This document shows, in pieces, positions 34,856 through 47,600 of a stretch of DNA of 64,000 bases. The stretch is from Zerene cesonia (Eukaryota > Arthropoda > Insecta > Lepidoptera > Pieridae), in contig NC_052102.1 in assembly GCF_012273895.1 (NCBI RefSeq), forward strand, positions 8,232,358 to 8,296,357, written 5' to 3'. How positions within the stretch are numbered: position 1 is the first letter of the stretch; the number at the start of each line of letters is the position of its first letter. Below the pieces are notes generated by a model, which saw only the letters and a list, made by a program, of their open reading frames with translations, was not told the DNA's origin and searched no databases. A program made the translations under genes and the position numbers.

Positions 34856-34892
34856 AATAACGCATATCAATAATTTATTGATATGCGTTATT
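34856..34892. repeat. Perfect 37-bp palindrome, 18-bp arms, 1-nt centre
   Basis: The left arm 34856-34873 and right arm 34875-34892 pair exactly around a single T at 34874. Like the palindrome at 6954, it has an odd centre and abrupt ends. Confidence 0.9.
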
Positions 34893-35722
34893 ACTGAAAA
34901 AGACGACGGAAAGTGTAGACTCGACGAAAACATGGCTATTTTAAACAATTTCTAACAATGATTATTTAAAAACATGACCGATGCTAATTGATATTTCAAT
35001 GGGTAACAAAAAGACATGTAAGAGTAACTCATAAAATTGAAACCGTTACATATAGAAAGTCAGACGTGCACTTCAAGGAGTCATTAGCCGTTTTACAAGT
35101 GTTCAGCCATCGTTCGACTAATCGTCGGAAATTGTAGCCATTATCGGCACTCGGCGCAACTAAAAAATATTATTGTCCACTAAAAGTAGCCATTTGCTCA
35201 ATTGCTGACGGACCTTCATACACGATTACTGCTTAAATGCAGAAAGCATTTTAAATGCGGTATAATTGATTTAGCTGTTCATATTCCGTGATATTATGTG
35301 AGGGTATTGAAATGATCTCAGTCTGCATTGTTTTTAGCACCTAAGATTGTAGGCCTAATGAAAAGATCGTCGGTCTGAATAATACTTACAAAGAGAATCC
35401 ATATTCGTAGCAGCCAATTCCAAAAGGATTTATTTTAAAGAAAATTAAAAGAAACCTGGGTCTGTGTTTTCTACGAGAAGTCTTGAACAATCCTAAGACT
35501 ATTTAGTAGTCAAAGCAACAAAAGAGAAATTATGCTCACATATGATTTAACGAAAACAAATATGTTTTTTTTTTCGAACGCACACTAATTACATTAAACA
35601 TAAACCAACGGCGAGAATAATCAACACTTTGGGAAGAAACTTAAAAAATGCCTCACGGTTGACATTACCCTCGGTCCTTCGAGCCCTCCGGTTCCGGTTA
35701 TCACAACACAAAGAGGACCACT

Positions 35723-35741
35723 CCCCCCCTCTCCCCCTCCC
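35723..35741 (-). other. G-quadruplex motif (minus strand)
   Basis: On the minus strand, runs of 3, 5 and 7 G are separated by one and three bases. This satisfies the four-tract rule when the 7-G run is split. It sits in a pyrimidine-rich plus strand inside an otherwise unrecognised open frame (35629-35886). Confidence 0.55.
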
Positions 35742-38700
35742 ACGGCCCTTTCAGGAAAAGGAAACACTACCCTTCTATCAAGCTACCCGCGTCAAGAACG
35801 AGAATTTAAAAGAATTTTTGGGTATGTTAATGACAAATTGTTACAAACTTTGTGGCGTCCTAATTGAATATTTGAGACGGTTTTAAATATTTTAAAAGTT
35901 TCACCGAATTTTTTGCATCTCAGTAATTATAGGAATATGCTGACTTTAATTAACAATTCACACACAATCAAACAGTGAGTAATATCTATTCAATAACAAA
36001 ACTTATGAGCCAGCCACATACAATGTAATAGGAAAGATTTCAATACAAAACATATGTTTCTTAAGAATTTGTTTTTTGAACACATAAATTTAAAGACTTC
36101 AATTTAATTGCATGCCAGAAATCACAGCAAGTTTTTAATATCATAATATTCCAACATCATCAAAAATGCAATCTTCTTGGTAACATTATGGCGAACTGTT
36201 TAATTCCGGAAAAACCATCTCATTTCAGCTATCATTAAAGCTCCTAAGTAAGCAAATTACGTCATGAATATTTCTGTATAGAATTTATATCTGTGTTAGC
36301 ATTTTTATGAGTGGGACCCCAAAAAGTGTAGGTTTGTTAGGGCGACCCCGGAAACGGCGTTAATGCATCCGAATGCATTCGTCCCTTCAGCCAGCACGCG
36401 ATCAATTCATTAGCTTACATTGTTACTGAATATTGAATATTCAGAATGTTAGTATCAATTTTTTAACATATTTTATTGCCGCTCAAGCTGTAAGGAGCTT
36501 GTGAGCATGTTTATTGGGGATAAACTAGTGAAATACGAAGATACTAGTTATTCCGCAATTTTGTAAGATGTTACACATTTTGGGAATTTGAAAGTATTTT
36601 ACGGACTAACTCGACATTTTCGAAATTCCGAACTATATTAGTAAGAATAAGACAATGTTAGATTCAGGTAATATGCATAACGTCCACTGAATTTTGTCCG
36701 TTCAATACTTGATTTGCCATAAAACAAACAATATAAAATAGGGACTGACGTCAACCAGTTCTAGTGAAATAAATGGGTAAGTCGTGTCGCGTGAGTGCGA
36801 GCTTCCGGACCGTTCGGGGTTGAGCTTTCGCGATCATTATTAAATTTTTCTTTGCGATTCTTTACTGGGACTGAGTTTTACTTTAATAATTTTGAAATGA
36901 ATGAATTTATGTAATTTATGTTACCAAGCGTAGGTGTAACATGTGCTCTGATGATTTGACCAATATTAAGATTTGCCTTTGATATAATTTCTTGGGTTTT
37001 TAATACTGACGTTTTTAGAAATTTGGCATCATAAATAACTGAAGGTTTATTATAATTGTTATGTATAGGTACAGACATACCTATTCAGAATTAACTGTTT
37101 TCACGTAAACTCACAATTGTAGTTTTCATATTGATTTGTAATACTATTATTTGATATTATAACATAACAACAATAACAATTATTCTATGATTACGCTTAT
37201 GACGTTATTAAGTTAAACTCTTTCGAATATAAGGTTATTTCGAACGTAACAACAACTAAGAAATATAAAATCTTTAAAATATTTTCCACAAGATATTTTT
37301 TGTCCAAATATCAAACCGTAATGAAGAACATTCATCTATCACCTGAGCTATAAAAGGGTAAGGGGTTGACGGCGATTGAAGCCTTAGCTATTTATTTCTG
37401 GTCCTCTACGCCAAACTGAAGTGCGACCTTTTGATGGGATGTACGATGACCGATAGCTTGGGGTAACGTGACTTTTCAACAACTACACCTTGCTATAAAT
37501 TTTCATATTAACTCATTTAATTTTCAATAGACTCAAGATCGAGAGAAGATAAATAAAGCGTAAATATACTGACATTTCCATTAATAACAATTTAGTAAAA
37601 AAAGGTTTTATACATTGGGGATATCGGGAAAACTAAATAATATTAGATTTTGGCATTCTGTAAAATTTCTATCTAAATTCTTGTAATAAAATAAATTTCT
37701 TCAGTGCCTTGAATAACGTTTTATTAGATCGTTCAGATAAAGTACGATTGCAATAGAAAAGTGATTGTTTTTAATACGTCTAGGAACGGGAGGCGGGCAC
37801 GCGCGACCAGCTATAACCGTATATCTTGTCTTTGTAACCGGCTATTTATGACCAGTCTTATTTTTATTTTAATGCTGATGTGGTCGGTGCCAACGTGTCT
37901 CGTTTCCTTGCTAATCTGGGGACTGGACTAATGCTTGAAGTTTACAATTTATACTATAACTTGTTTTTAACATTTACAAATATTTGTATTACTATCGTTA
38001 TTTAATATACAAGGGAGGTATGTAAGATGTCGAATTATATAAAATGGACTATTAAAACTTGAAAACAAAATATAAAGAATATAATAGAATTGACAGACAG
38101 ACAAATGCGATAAAAATGTTTTCGTTTTCCGTGTCATAGCGTCAATTTTATTAGACAACTTTTCAGAATCTTGAAGTAATTTCAATCTTAAAAGAAAGCC
38201 AAGGGTTGTGCCCTCCCAAACAATATTTTACGGCTATAAGTTTCCGATACATGAATTTTATTAACTTTCGCACCCCAGCGCCTCCTCGCGGCTAGAGTAT
38301 TGGTATTTGTTTTACGCGTCATCAAAGTGCCACGCACAGAAATTGTGGGGTTACGACCTCGGTAGAAAACGTTAGTTATTCCATTTACGAATATGCTTGG
38401 ACCTGACAAGCCATCTAACGCTCATTATGATGTGATTGGAACTCATAATTGCGGTCATTATTGTTCTCTTTGAATGCAGCCGCCATCTTTATCATTTGCG
38501 TTAATTAAATACTATGTAATCGTGTTGAGTTGAACATATTTTTTAATCAAACTTTAATTAATGTGTGTTGTTGTTTTTGCAGACATTGATTCTATATATT
38601 GGTAGAAGAACTGTAAATAAATATAATAATTCAAATCAACACTTTATTAGTTAGGTAAGCTTATCGTGATTATTTTTATTAGTGGATATAAATTAAAATG

Positions 38701-40084
38701 TTATTCAAATATTTCTTTTCTACAAAAAGATCACTGAGGTCTCTGCGGGGGTGGTGCCACTCAATAATGACAACAATTTGATATCAAACCCCAAAGAATG
38801 ATCGTTTAAAAAAATTAACAATTCATAACTAAATAACATTATAATTAATTTAGTGTCGTCACCACAACAAAATTCGTACACAATAAAAGATTTTCCAACG
38901 ATAACCACCAAACAAAATCTTGGGGCGCCAGGCACTGAAGGGTGACTGCAAGATTTCTAAGTTCGAGAGAAATTGGCTAAAAAATTCCTTAGCAAAATAA
39001 AATCGAAGAGCAACTTCCGCAAGTTATCGAAGTTCCCAACAATCCATTACACCGAGTTTCGCAAAAAATTTACTTGGAAGTTATTATTTTGAGTGAAAAC
39101 ATCTTGGAGTTTCGTCGCCTCAAGTAAGTTTGCCCTCGCTGAGATAGGGTAGCGTTCTCGGGTTTATGTACTTATATAATATCCTTATTATTTATCTAGG
39201 CATACACGTACTTTTTCTTAAAATTTTACAAAAAATAAATTTAATATTATATGTACTTTAAAATTTGAATGTCGTAACAGTCATACCAGCGGATTTATTA
39301 TTACATCATATTACAAGATGAATGTGTTAAAGGAATATAAATCCTAATCAATTAAAGTTTTTTAATAAATGTAGATAAAGACTAAGGGACTGGCTCTACA
39401 TTATTTTTCTTTAGATATATAATATACGCAAGGGACCTATAAATCCAATAGTTTTTATAACTAGTAGGTATGCCAATAGCTTTCACAGACAACATATTAA
39501 TACAACGTATTTTTGGAAGACTCAATTATATCTTCATAGATCACGCAACAAAATTCAAATGGTATTAATTACCAATATTCATCACGGGTCTTTCGTCTCA
39601 TCACCACTTTCCGAACGGGTGGCAACAAAGCTGGCGGCGAGCGGCGTCCGGCCTTCCCACAAAGCCTTTGTCCCGCCACACTGACACGCTTTTTGCGCCA
39701 GCTATCGATGACGTCCCAGCAGATCGATAAGACGTCGGGAATGCTCCATTGTATCACTGACACTACAGTCTGAGACGAACTCGTAGCCCTAAATTGTGAT
39801 AAGTGTGTTCACGCGGTCTATGAACCCTGAGGATGGGGTTATTTGAAACTGATATAAGTGCGCGTGCTGAATATGCAGTTATCTGCATTATAGTTTCAAC
39901 ATCTTTTTGAGTTATCTTTTCTTTGCGGTATAATGATTATATTATCAGGAAGTTTATATGTCAGGTGCCAACATTTTCACAGCATCGAAATGTAAATATT
40001 TACTGATCTAACTATTTTATTACTGTGTATTAATAGTATAATAAAATATTATAAAATAAACTATTTATTTGTTTTTCCTTTACG
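35742..40084. other. AT-rich non-coding stretch
   Basis: I see no gene. Contents include TGACGTCA at 36746-36753, a second AGCTATAAAAGGG at 37346-37358, a YY1/Pho 11-mer at 38479-38489 (minus orientation) and a GC-rich patch at about 39595-39725 crossed by an unrecognised frame. Confidence 0.45.
38479..38489 (-). promoter_or_regulatory. YY1/Pho 11-mer
   Basis: GCCGCCATCTT is the exact reverse complement of the 11-mer at 27765-27775. An 11-mer with seven G/C should occur far less than once in a window this AT-rich. Confidence 0.4.
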
Positions 40085-40190
40085 CTGCAATGGAACGATT
40101 TAATTATATAAATTTGTGTCATAGTTAGTAGGCTAAACAGTGACATACTATTTTTTGATCCAGCGGGCGAAGCCAGGGGCGGAAAGATAG
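40085..40190 (+). mobile_element. Helitron-like 3' fragment
   Basis: It ends CCAGCGGGCGAAGCCAGGG then GCGGAAAGATAG. This is the GC-rich 3' hairpin region of lepidopteran Helitrons, with the terminal CTAG mutated to ATAG. The left boundary is approximate. Confidence 0.5.
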
Positions 40191-41519
40191 TCGATATATC
40201 CTTTTTCCATATCCGCATAGAGCTTTCATAATATACGCAATAATGTAGGTAATATAACTAGTCGTGTCATCTTATATTTATACCATATACATTGCCTAGA
40301 GCATAACATTTTTTCTGAAACGGTATTTCAGCCCCTGAAGTATTGTACTAATATAAGGAAATATACAACGCTCGTGTTATTGTCCATCTCGCAACGAGAA
40401 ACTTCACACGAGTACGTGATGCCCATATTTATGTCTCACTCACGTATAATTAACATAAATTAGTTATAAGTCGCGCGTGAAAAACGTGACTCACTGTCAT
40501 TTGTATGCAAGGGAATGTTCCGAGTCTCACGAATAATGTTCTACTTATAAAGATGACACCGCTTGCGAGCAACGGACTTGACAAAAGCCAGCATTGATGA
40601 AGCGTCTCATATCTCATCATTTCGTCAATATTAAATGCCTTCGGTCATTAAAACAGCGCTGTTATTAATGGTGTTTAAATGTTATAACTAATGCAAAATA
40701 GCCTTGTGCGATTGAGGTAATGGTAAATGAAGATTTCCTGTTCAGGTTAGACGTGTTTTTGAATGGAATACCTACTATAAAAGCACACATTTTTATAAAT
40801 TTGTTTTTGTGATATAATAATATCTTCAAACAAGTCATATCATGACATATAATAATAAATAATAACGTATTATCATTTTTAAATCTATGTGTTGTTTATC
40901 ATTCAAGAGAAAACTTTACATGCTTGACAACCTGACATTAAAAGTGTATTTCAATTAGAACGTGTTTGCCCCACTCAAGCCAAACTGTTATAAACATCCT
41001 CGTTACGCAAATGTAGATGCAAACTATATCTTTCATTGATTACACACTCGAGGGACCCACAGCTGAAAGGGTTCGCTTAAATTATCAAACAGAAACCACT
41101 TGAAAACTGCAATGACACATGTTACATTTCGGTCGTGTAATTGTGGGGTTTGACGATCAGTTGCGCGATTTCTCTTTCAAGTGTATTATAAATTGTTATT
41201 AAACTGTATTAAAATATCTCGATGTGGCTTTAGCGTGTATTGTAGTCAACAAACAAAACGCACTTGAACTATATGAGAATTAAATATGAAATGAAATCGC
41301 ATAACTCATTTACAATCGACGGCGTCGACGTCACTCTGCACGCAAAGTTTTCAGGACGCACGCAAAACGAACATTTTTCCGAACGGAACGCCCTCTCGAC
41401 GCAAAACTCTATAAAAACGTCGAAAAAAATAACAGTAGCATGGCGTATAATGACAGCTGGTCCACTTGAGAACAAAAGGGGAGAGCGGAGCCACGTCGAG
41501 AAAAAAATACACGAAGAGT
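40191..41519. other. Non-coding stretch
   Basis: I see no gene. The sequence is mostly AT-rich, with CpG-containing patches around 40370-40620 that could be regulatory. Confidence 0.4.
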
Positions 41520-41995
41520 GAAAACAACTACGCGTACGTGCGCCCGCGGACCGGCGACTCGCCGTTAATAAATTTGCAATCGTGTTTGATTCCATAGTCC
41601 GCCTGCAGCACGGCAGAACACGGCAAATAGACGCGAGCGGGGCACGCCGCATAGCAATCTACACTCATCGCACCGCTGCCGCCCTCGACCTGAAATTAGG
41701 TAGCAGCGTTGAGAAAACTCGTTACGAATATTGCTATATACGTCTCGGGGAGAATAGCACCGCATTCGAGTTTAAAATGCGAATAATAATCGTGCTATTC
41801 ATAAAAATCCCGTGCGCGGAATGCAAGGAGAGGCCGTGTTTTACACGTTATAATTTTTCGCCGAAAGCGGGCCTGCGACTATAGTCAGCCAGTTGTTTTG
41901 TGAATGTAGGCTCGGTTCAAATGCGCGCACGGACCATTAGTTGATGAGCGCACGTGTGTACACGCCCTACGTTACGCCAGACGCCCGAGCTTGCG
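41520..41995. promoter_or_regulatory. GC/CpG-rich island, candidate distal promoter or enhancer
   Basis: GC content and CpG density are high at about 41529-41720 and 41870-42000. Frames of 66-127 codons overlap on both strands (41269-41652 minus, 41582-41884 plus). None shows a domain, and overlap on both strands suggests composition rather than coding. Confidence 0.3.
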
Positions 41996-44540
41996 CCAGG
42001 AAAAAGTAACAATTTTCCAGAGCCAGAATATGGAAATGTTTTGTAGCTTTCTGTTAAAAATATGTTAACTAAAAGTAGTATTTTTATGCACAATAACTTT
42101 TGATGCAGCATTTTGACCAGGCTTTAAAATCGTACGAACCATACGTGTTCATTATTTTAAAAGTCTCATTTGGTTTTTTGTTAATGCATCATTAAAAAGT
42201 TCAAATTTCCAGTGTGGAGTTGACAAATACACTACCTACAAAACAATTTTTTATTCAATAACTGAAGTAGAGTACTTTAATAGCAATAATCATAATGCTT
42301 GTAAATATAAACTTATTGCGCTATTGTAGTATCTATATAAATTTTAATATACCAGACATGTAGAAAACATTCTTATTAAACTGAAATATATATACTGCAA
42401 ACAAAACCATTTCTATATATCCCCCCAAAAAGTTCCACAGACCAGACAAAAATGATTAAACCCATCACATTTCACCAACAATGTCTCGAAATCGACCGTA
42501 TATCGAGTGATACTGGCCTCTCAACGAAACGATATGTGTTTTATATGAATTAATTCCTCGGCTGACGGAGTTCGAAAGCATTTTACTCACGGGCCAGATG
42601 GCACGCGGATAGATCAATTTGATGATTGAAAAAAAAATGCTGTTTGATGTCATTCTATTTACGATACAACTAAAACGACACAGATCTTGACCAAGCTTTG
42701 AGACTATTTACGTTTTGAATGACAGACTTTGACAACGTACAGTTTTCCTTTGCGAACTTTACCCGGATATATTTATCCTTTCGTGGGCGTGTACCGTATA
42801 AGAATGCTATCAATCAAAGTAATTGACGTGATGAAGTATTCTACTAACGTCTAATATCAAATTACGGGAAATGCCTAAAGCTTACTTTGACTATATTCAA
42901 ATTTGTTTTTACAATGAAACCGTAGTCTTTTGTTTCGCAGTTTTTAGTTGACAGAAGTCTTTAATACAAAATGACGACCATTTTTCTATTACGCATCGCC
43001 CTAGCACTGATTGAGGGTAGATAGTGTCATCGGGAGCGACGTGGTTAATAAGCTTTATCTTGTACCGACTGCGTACAACATTTCAACCAAACCGTTTGTT
43101 TGTCTAACCAAATGTTTGTTTAGTTCATTTTGATTACGTAATTTTTTGTTAGCATTTTCATGTAACATTAAAGTGCAATATTCTAACTAGACCTGAAATT
43201 GGCTGCCCGAATAATGAACCGTAATACAGTTTAAGTATTTATTTATCACTGCATTTCGCGAAACGCTTTCAAGTAATTTAATGAATGATGTTAAAAGTTT
43301 TAGTTTACATTAATTTTATTAAACTAAAATTATAACTATAATTATGGAATTTAAATGATGCATATTTAACGAAAATATAACATTACTAGAATTAAGAATA
43401 AATATAATTCGCAGTTTTATAATTTAATTTTGTTGTTTTCTGTATTTGACCAGTACGGACAATGGTCCTTTTAACGTAATGACGTTAATTTTATTTAATT
43501 TAAAGCTTACCATTATAATTAATCAATAGACATTACCAAGCACTGTAGCATTTCGCATTAACGACAAAAAATTAACTGTAACGATAAAATAAAACATAAT
43601 TGATATACCCCGAAGATAATCATAATATAATAAAGCAATTTAGCGATCAATTTGCTGAAATAACTAGTAACTTCATCATGAAATGATATGGTCGAGTAAA
43701 TAATAAGCGTCGTATCAGTGAGCCCCTACAGGACCCCAAGATCAGATATCACTGCGACGTGCCCTGAATTAATCCTTACATATGACATCACAACAATACA
43801 CGCACACAAATATGACTATCTTGGGTCTTATTGCGCTTTAATATACTGAATTTTGGATATTAATATAATATCCAAGACAGAGGTCGCGGACAGAAATATT
43901 TGTGCTGTAGGTTTGGAGGATACATATAAGTGTTATATGTTGGTAAGAAGGTAGAGAAAATTTTTAATAAATGAGTTAATTTTTGGGTTAAATTGTGTTT
44001 TTAGTATGTATTTTAAGGTATGAGAATAAATTATTAAAGATTTTTTATCGCATTTCCAACGTGGAAACATAATTGAATTAATTCCTATAAGTCTTATCTA
44101 AAAAAATCCGACTTTTTAATTGTTAAAGACAACCAAGTATTTTCATTTTTTTTTAACAAAATTTAAATTAACAGATGATTATTTAATTGTACCTAAAATC
44201 GAAATCAATTGAAAGAAAATTTTATCTATATTTCAAAAAGCAAGCGATAGTCATTAAAATAACATTTCATAGGTACAATAAAGCAGGAGACGGGGACAAT
44301 CGAAAGCCCCGATGAAAGTCGCTAAGATACGATAATATCGCGTCTGATAGCATGCGACCAGTGCCCCTATCGCCCCCATCGCCTCACCAATAATGAGTCT
44401 ACAAATCGTGACGGAAATTGAAAGAAAAAACTTCCCAACGACAGATCTTATCGTGCCTAAACGCTCTCGTAAAATATTAATAAAACATAACTTTTTTCAC
44501 CCAAACCCACATTAAGTTCCGATCCCGTAGGAATTTATTG
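41996..44540. other. AT-rich non-coding stretch
   Basis: I see no gene. A short inverted repeat with 10-bp arms and a 3-nt loop lies at 43853-43875. A GC-richer patch at 44280-44400 may be regulatory. Confidence 0.45.
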
Positions 44541-44619
44541 ACAATTACGCGTCAATAAGTGGCAATAAAAGCACAAAGCGACAATGTCCACAGATTTGAA
44601 TGTCAATTGTATACAATTG
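44541..44619. promoter_or_regulatory. Cluster of Sox-like cores
   Basis: ACAAT occurs at 44541, ACAAAG at 44573, ACAATG at 44581, ATTGT at 44606 and ACAAT at 44613. The last two form the 16-bp palindrome CAATTGTATACAATTG (44604-44619). The clustering is notable locally but not extreme for an AT-rich window. Confidence 0.28.
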
Positions 44620-47600
44620 TATAATGCTGTTTTTCGTGGAGGCTCATTTTGATTGTGGCAGGAACACAATTATAGTTTAACTTTCGCTCATCGAATTCTT
44701 TGTTATCCATTATTATGATAAACTCGTGTGACATCGATCATTTATTTAATTTTTATGATTGGTAGCTTCCGTATTTTAAGTAACAAATGGCTACATTAAA
44801 TATTTGTACATAAGAGAGGATTGTGCATTCAAAATTTATACATTCATTATTTGTTTCGAACGTGGGTTGTGTATGAGTACATACTTACTGTACAGATTTG
44901 AATAAGACTGCGTTCATTTCATCTGTTTTTTTTATTTCTTGTCACGACGTTTGAATTTAATCAGGACCATTACAAAAACCGGGAGACAGGCGATGCAGAC
45001 GTAATAAATTAAAACGAGACTGCGAATGTCGTATACCTACTCCGTACTCGTACAAAACACTAATAAGACGACGTTCGCTTAACCTTATCTCCGATCGAGG
45101 AAGTCTAAAAAACGGCTGAGGGCCTCGCGGGTCGGAGGGCGCGGGCGGGAGGGAAGATGAAGAACAAGAGCCGTCAGTGAAATAGAGATAGATGAACAGT
45201 GGGAAATGAAATTCTTTGTGGCATCGCGGTCCCGCAAAAAATGCACAGATTAGATTTTCCCCTCGCTGGGGCCGAGGGTAGGCAATGATTTTTTACAACG
45301 CCCGCCGAGCTATATATATGAGTTTTAGTGCCGGGATTTCGTGTAAATGCCCTCTGTTTGAGAATTTTAATTTCCTTGATTTGAGTCACTCGTGTCGATG
45401 GACGAAAGCTCCTCAGTTAATGGTCCTGGATTTCTTAATTATTATAAAAGTCGTCTTAGCAGTAATTAGATTCGTGAACGATAAACGGCTGGTTATTCCT
45501 TCATTTAAAAATTATTTTCAACGTGTTAGCAACGAAAAAAAATCAGATTAAGATGGTTATGTAAAATGCCATAAGGCTCATAAAAAAGTTATGGAAATGA
45601 CTGATGTTAACCAAAATAGATGAAAATAATAAAGAAGCTTGTAAATCTGCAAATAGCTGTCCCCATTAAATCGAGAACACTAATACAGGGGTAGGAATTA
45701 CTCCACATGATAGGTGCTTCGCTTCGTGGATTAGTCGCAACCCTCCGTAAAAAACAAGGGCACTGCGGTTCGAATATTGTCATCATTTGGTACTTGTAAG
45801 ACATCTGTTGGAACAGTTGCATACAAATCGTTAAAATTTTAACTAGATATTCTTATACATGTTTGTATGGTTGGCGAGAAGCTACGGGATGGATTGAGTA
45901 CCATTTAATTTTATATTATATAAAAAGTACGATACAAATTTATAAACGATTGTTGTTAATTTTATGTCGTTTTATATGTATGTATTTGTACTGTATTGTA
46001 ATTTTATGTCACAAAAATGGTCGCCGATGTCCGTGCAGGGGACTTACCACTGCAGATTCTAAAATAGTATCAAATAATAACAATTTACTATCAAACACAA
46101 AAGTATCACGCCAATCGGTTGAAAACCCACGGAGTTATCAGTATTCGTCCTCAGTGGGATCGGGAGTTGCCACTAAAGAAAATGATAAGAAGTTATTGTA
46201 AGTAACAAAACAAAAAAAAAAAAAAATCGATCGAGTTGAGAACATAAAAATAAGCTAAAAATATATCTACACATACATTTTATTCTTGTACTAATTTTAA
46301 CTGAGGAATTGTCTGTTTATAAATATCAGAAAAAACTGTGTGATTATGAATACACCCTATGCGTAATGAAGCTTCATGTTCTATATATCAATATTCACTA
46401 TCAATTCAAACTCTGGTCACTTTCCATAATTCTTGCGGCTTCAATCGATATAATCCCACTCTTGGCGGTGTGTCATTTGGGGAACAGCGCTGTTGGAATC
46501 CTGTCAAGTGTTCGCAATTTGTTTGCCCACTTCAAAGCACGCTTCCCCTATAAGGATAAGGTTTTTTAAGCTGTATAGTAAGGAATATAAACGACAGTGA
46601 ACTAAATTTCTCGCTTAAAGCCTAATTATAACCGCGCACTAAAGCGAGCTCGGTTGCTTTTTGTACGCCTATTAATCAAAATTTTGGAACGACTGTTTTG
46701 AAAGAACGAAATTTTATAACATCCAAAAAGTACAAAAAGTGGAACACAGAATGAATTTTCAATTTAAGCGTGGTCATTATGGATACTTTTTAAATGTTTT
46801 CATTTATTTAAAACATCTCTTACCAAACGTCAAGCAAAATCATTCTCGAAAATGCAGATGTAATGTCTTTTATTTAGAATTGCGACAGTAATTATTTCCA
46901 TTTAGACTTGAAAGGGTTTAAGCAAATATTATGCAAATAAGTGGACGTTATTTCTTTTATTTGATTTCAGGTTTTAATCTTTTAAATGATATTTTAAACT
47001 AACGAGGTCACCAAAAAAGTATCTGCTAAGTTCAAACGAATCCATTTCACTCTAAAAAGAAAAACTCCAATTTGAAGTTAGGCGCGGCTGTATTTAGACT
47101 ATAAATTACCTCATTAAGCGTAGACAAGTTGTCTGCGAATGGGAGGAAATAGGGAAAAAAGGGCCGTTTCCCGAAACTAATTGCCAAACACGATAATTAA
47201 AAAACAGATCTCTTGCTCGAGGACAGAGAAAATAAAGAAAATGCAAAGTATTTACCCGTATTTTCCATAATAAAACCTTCGCTTTTTTTCTCATCACCCA
47301 AAATAACTATTGTTCTGTGAGTATTTCGACGTTCCTTCCGTTGAGGTGTCTCATTTTCATTTTTATCTTGACATCCGCGTCAGAAGTTTAATAAGGTATG
47401 CAAATTTTTGACATGCTGCTTAAGCAATGCCTCCATTCGTAGATACCTATAGATTATTCATGATAAGTACATTCAATTACATTGTATCTAGATATTTTTT
47501 GGTAATAATAATAATTGAATTAATTCCTAATTTGTATGCCTATCGCGAACTTAACTCACAAACTTTAACATTAATTTTAATATTCTCTTAGATTGCTGAT

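Larger units (their letters stand above)
33081..35720. other. AT-rich non-coding stretch
   Basis: I see no gene. It holds a strong TATA-like AGCTATAAAAGGG (33454-33466), a TTTGACGTCAAA palindrome (33713-33724) and a degenerate Helitron-like fragment at about 34268-34400. The 83-codon frame at 33847-34098 is unrecognised. Confidence 0.45.

Noticed and set aside
45767..45775. tRNA B-box-like GGTTCGAAT
   Set aside because: No A box or acceptor stem pairing is visible upstream.
45863..46201. 112-codon plus-strand frame
   Set aside because: AT-rich, no domain, and of a length expected by chance on two strands of 64 kb.
30664..47406. POU octamers (ATGCAAAT) away from SoxN
   Set aside because: About five are expected by chance in a window of this composition, matching what is seen.
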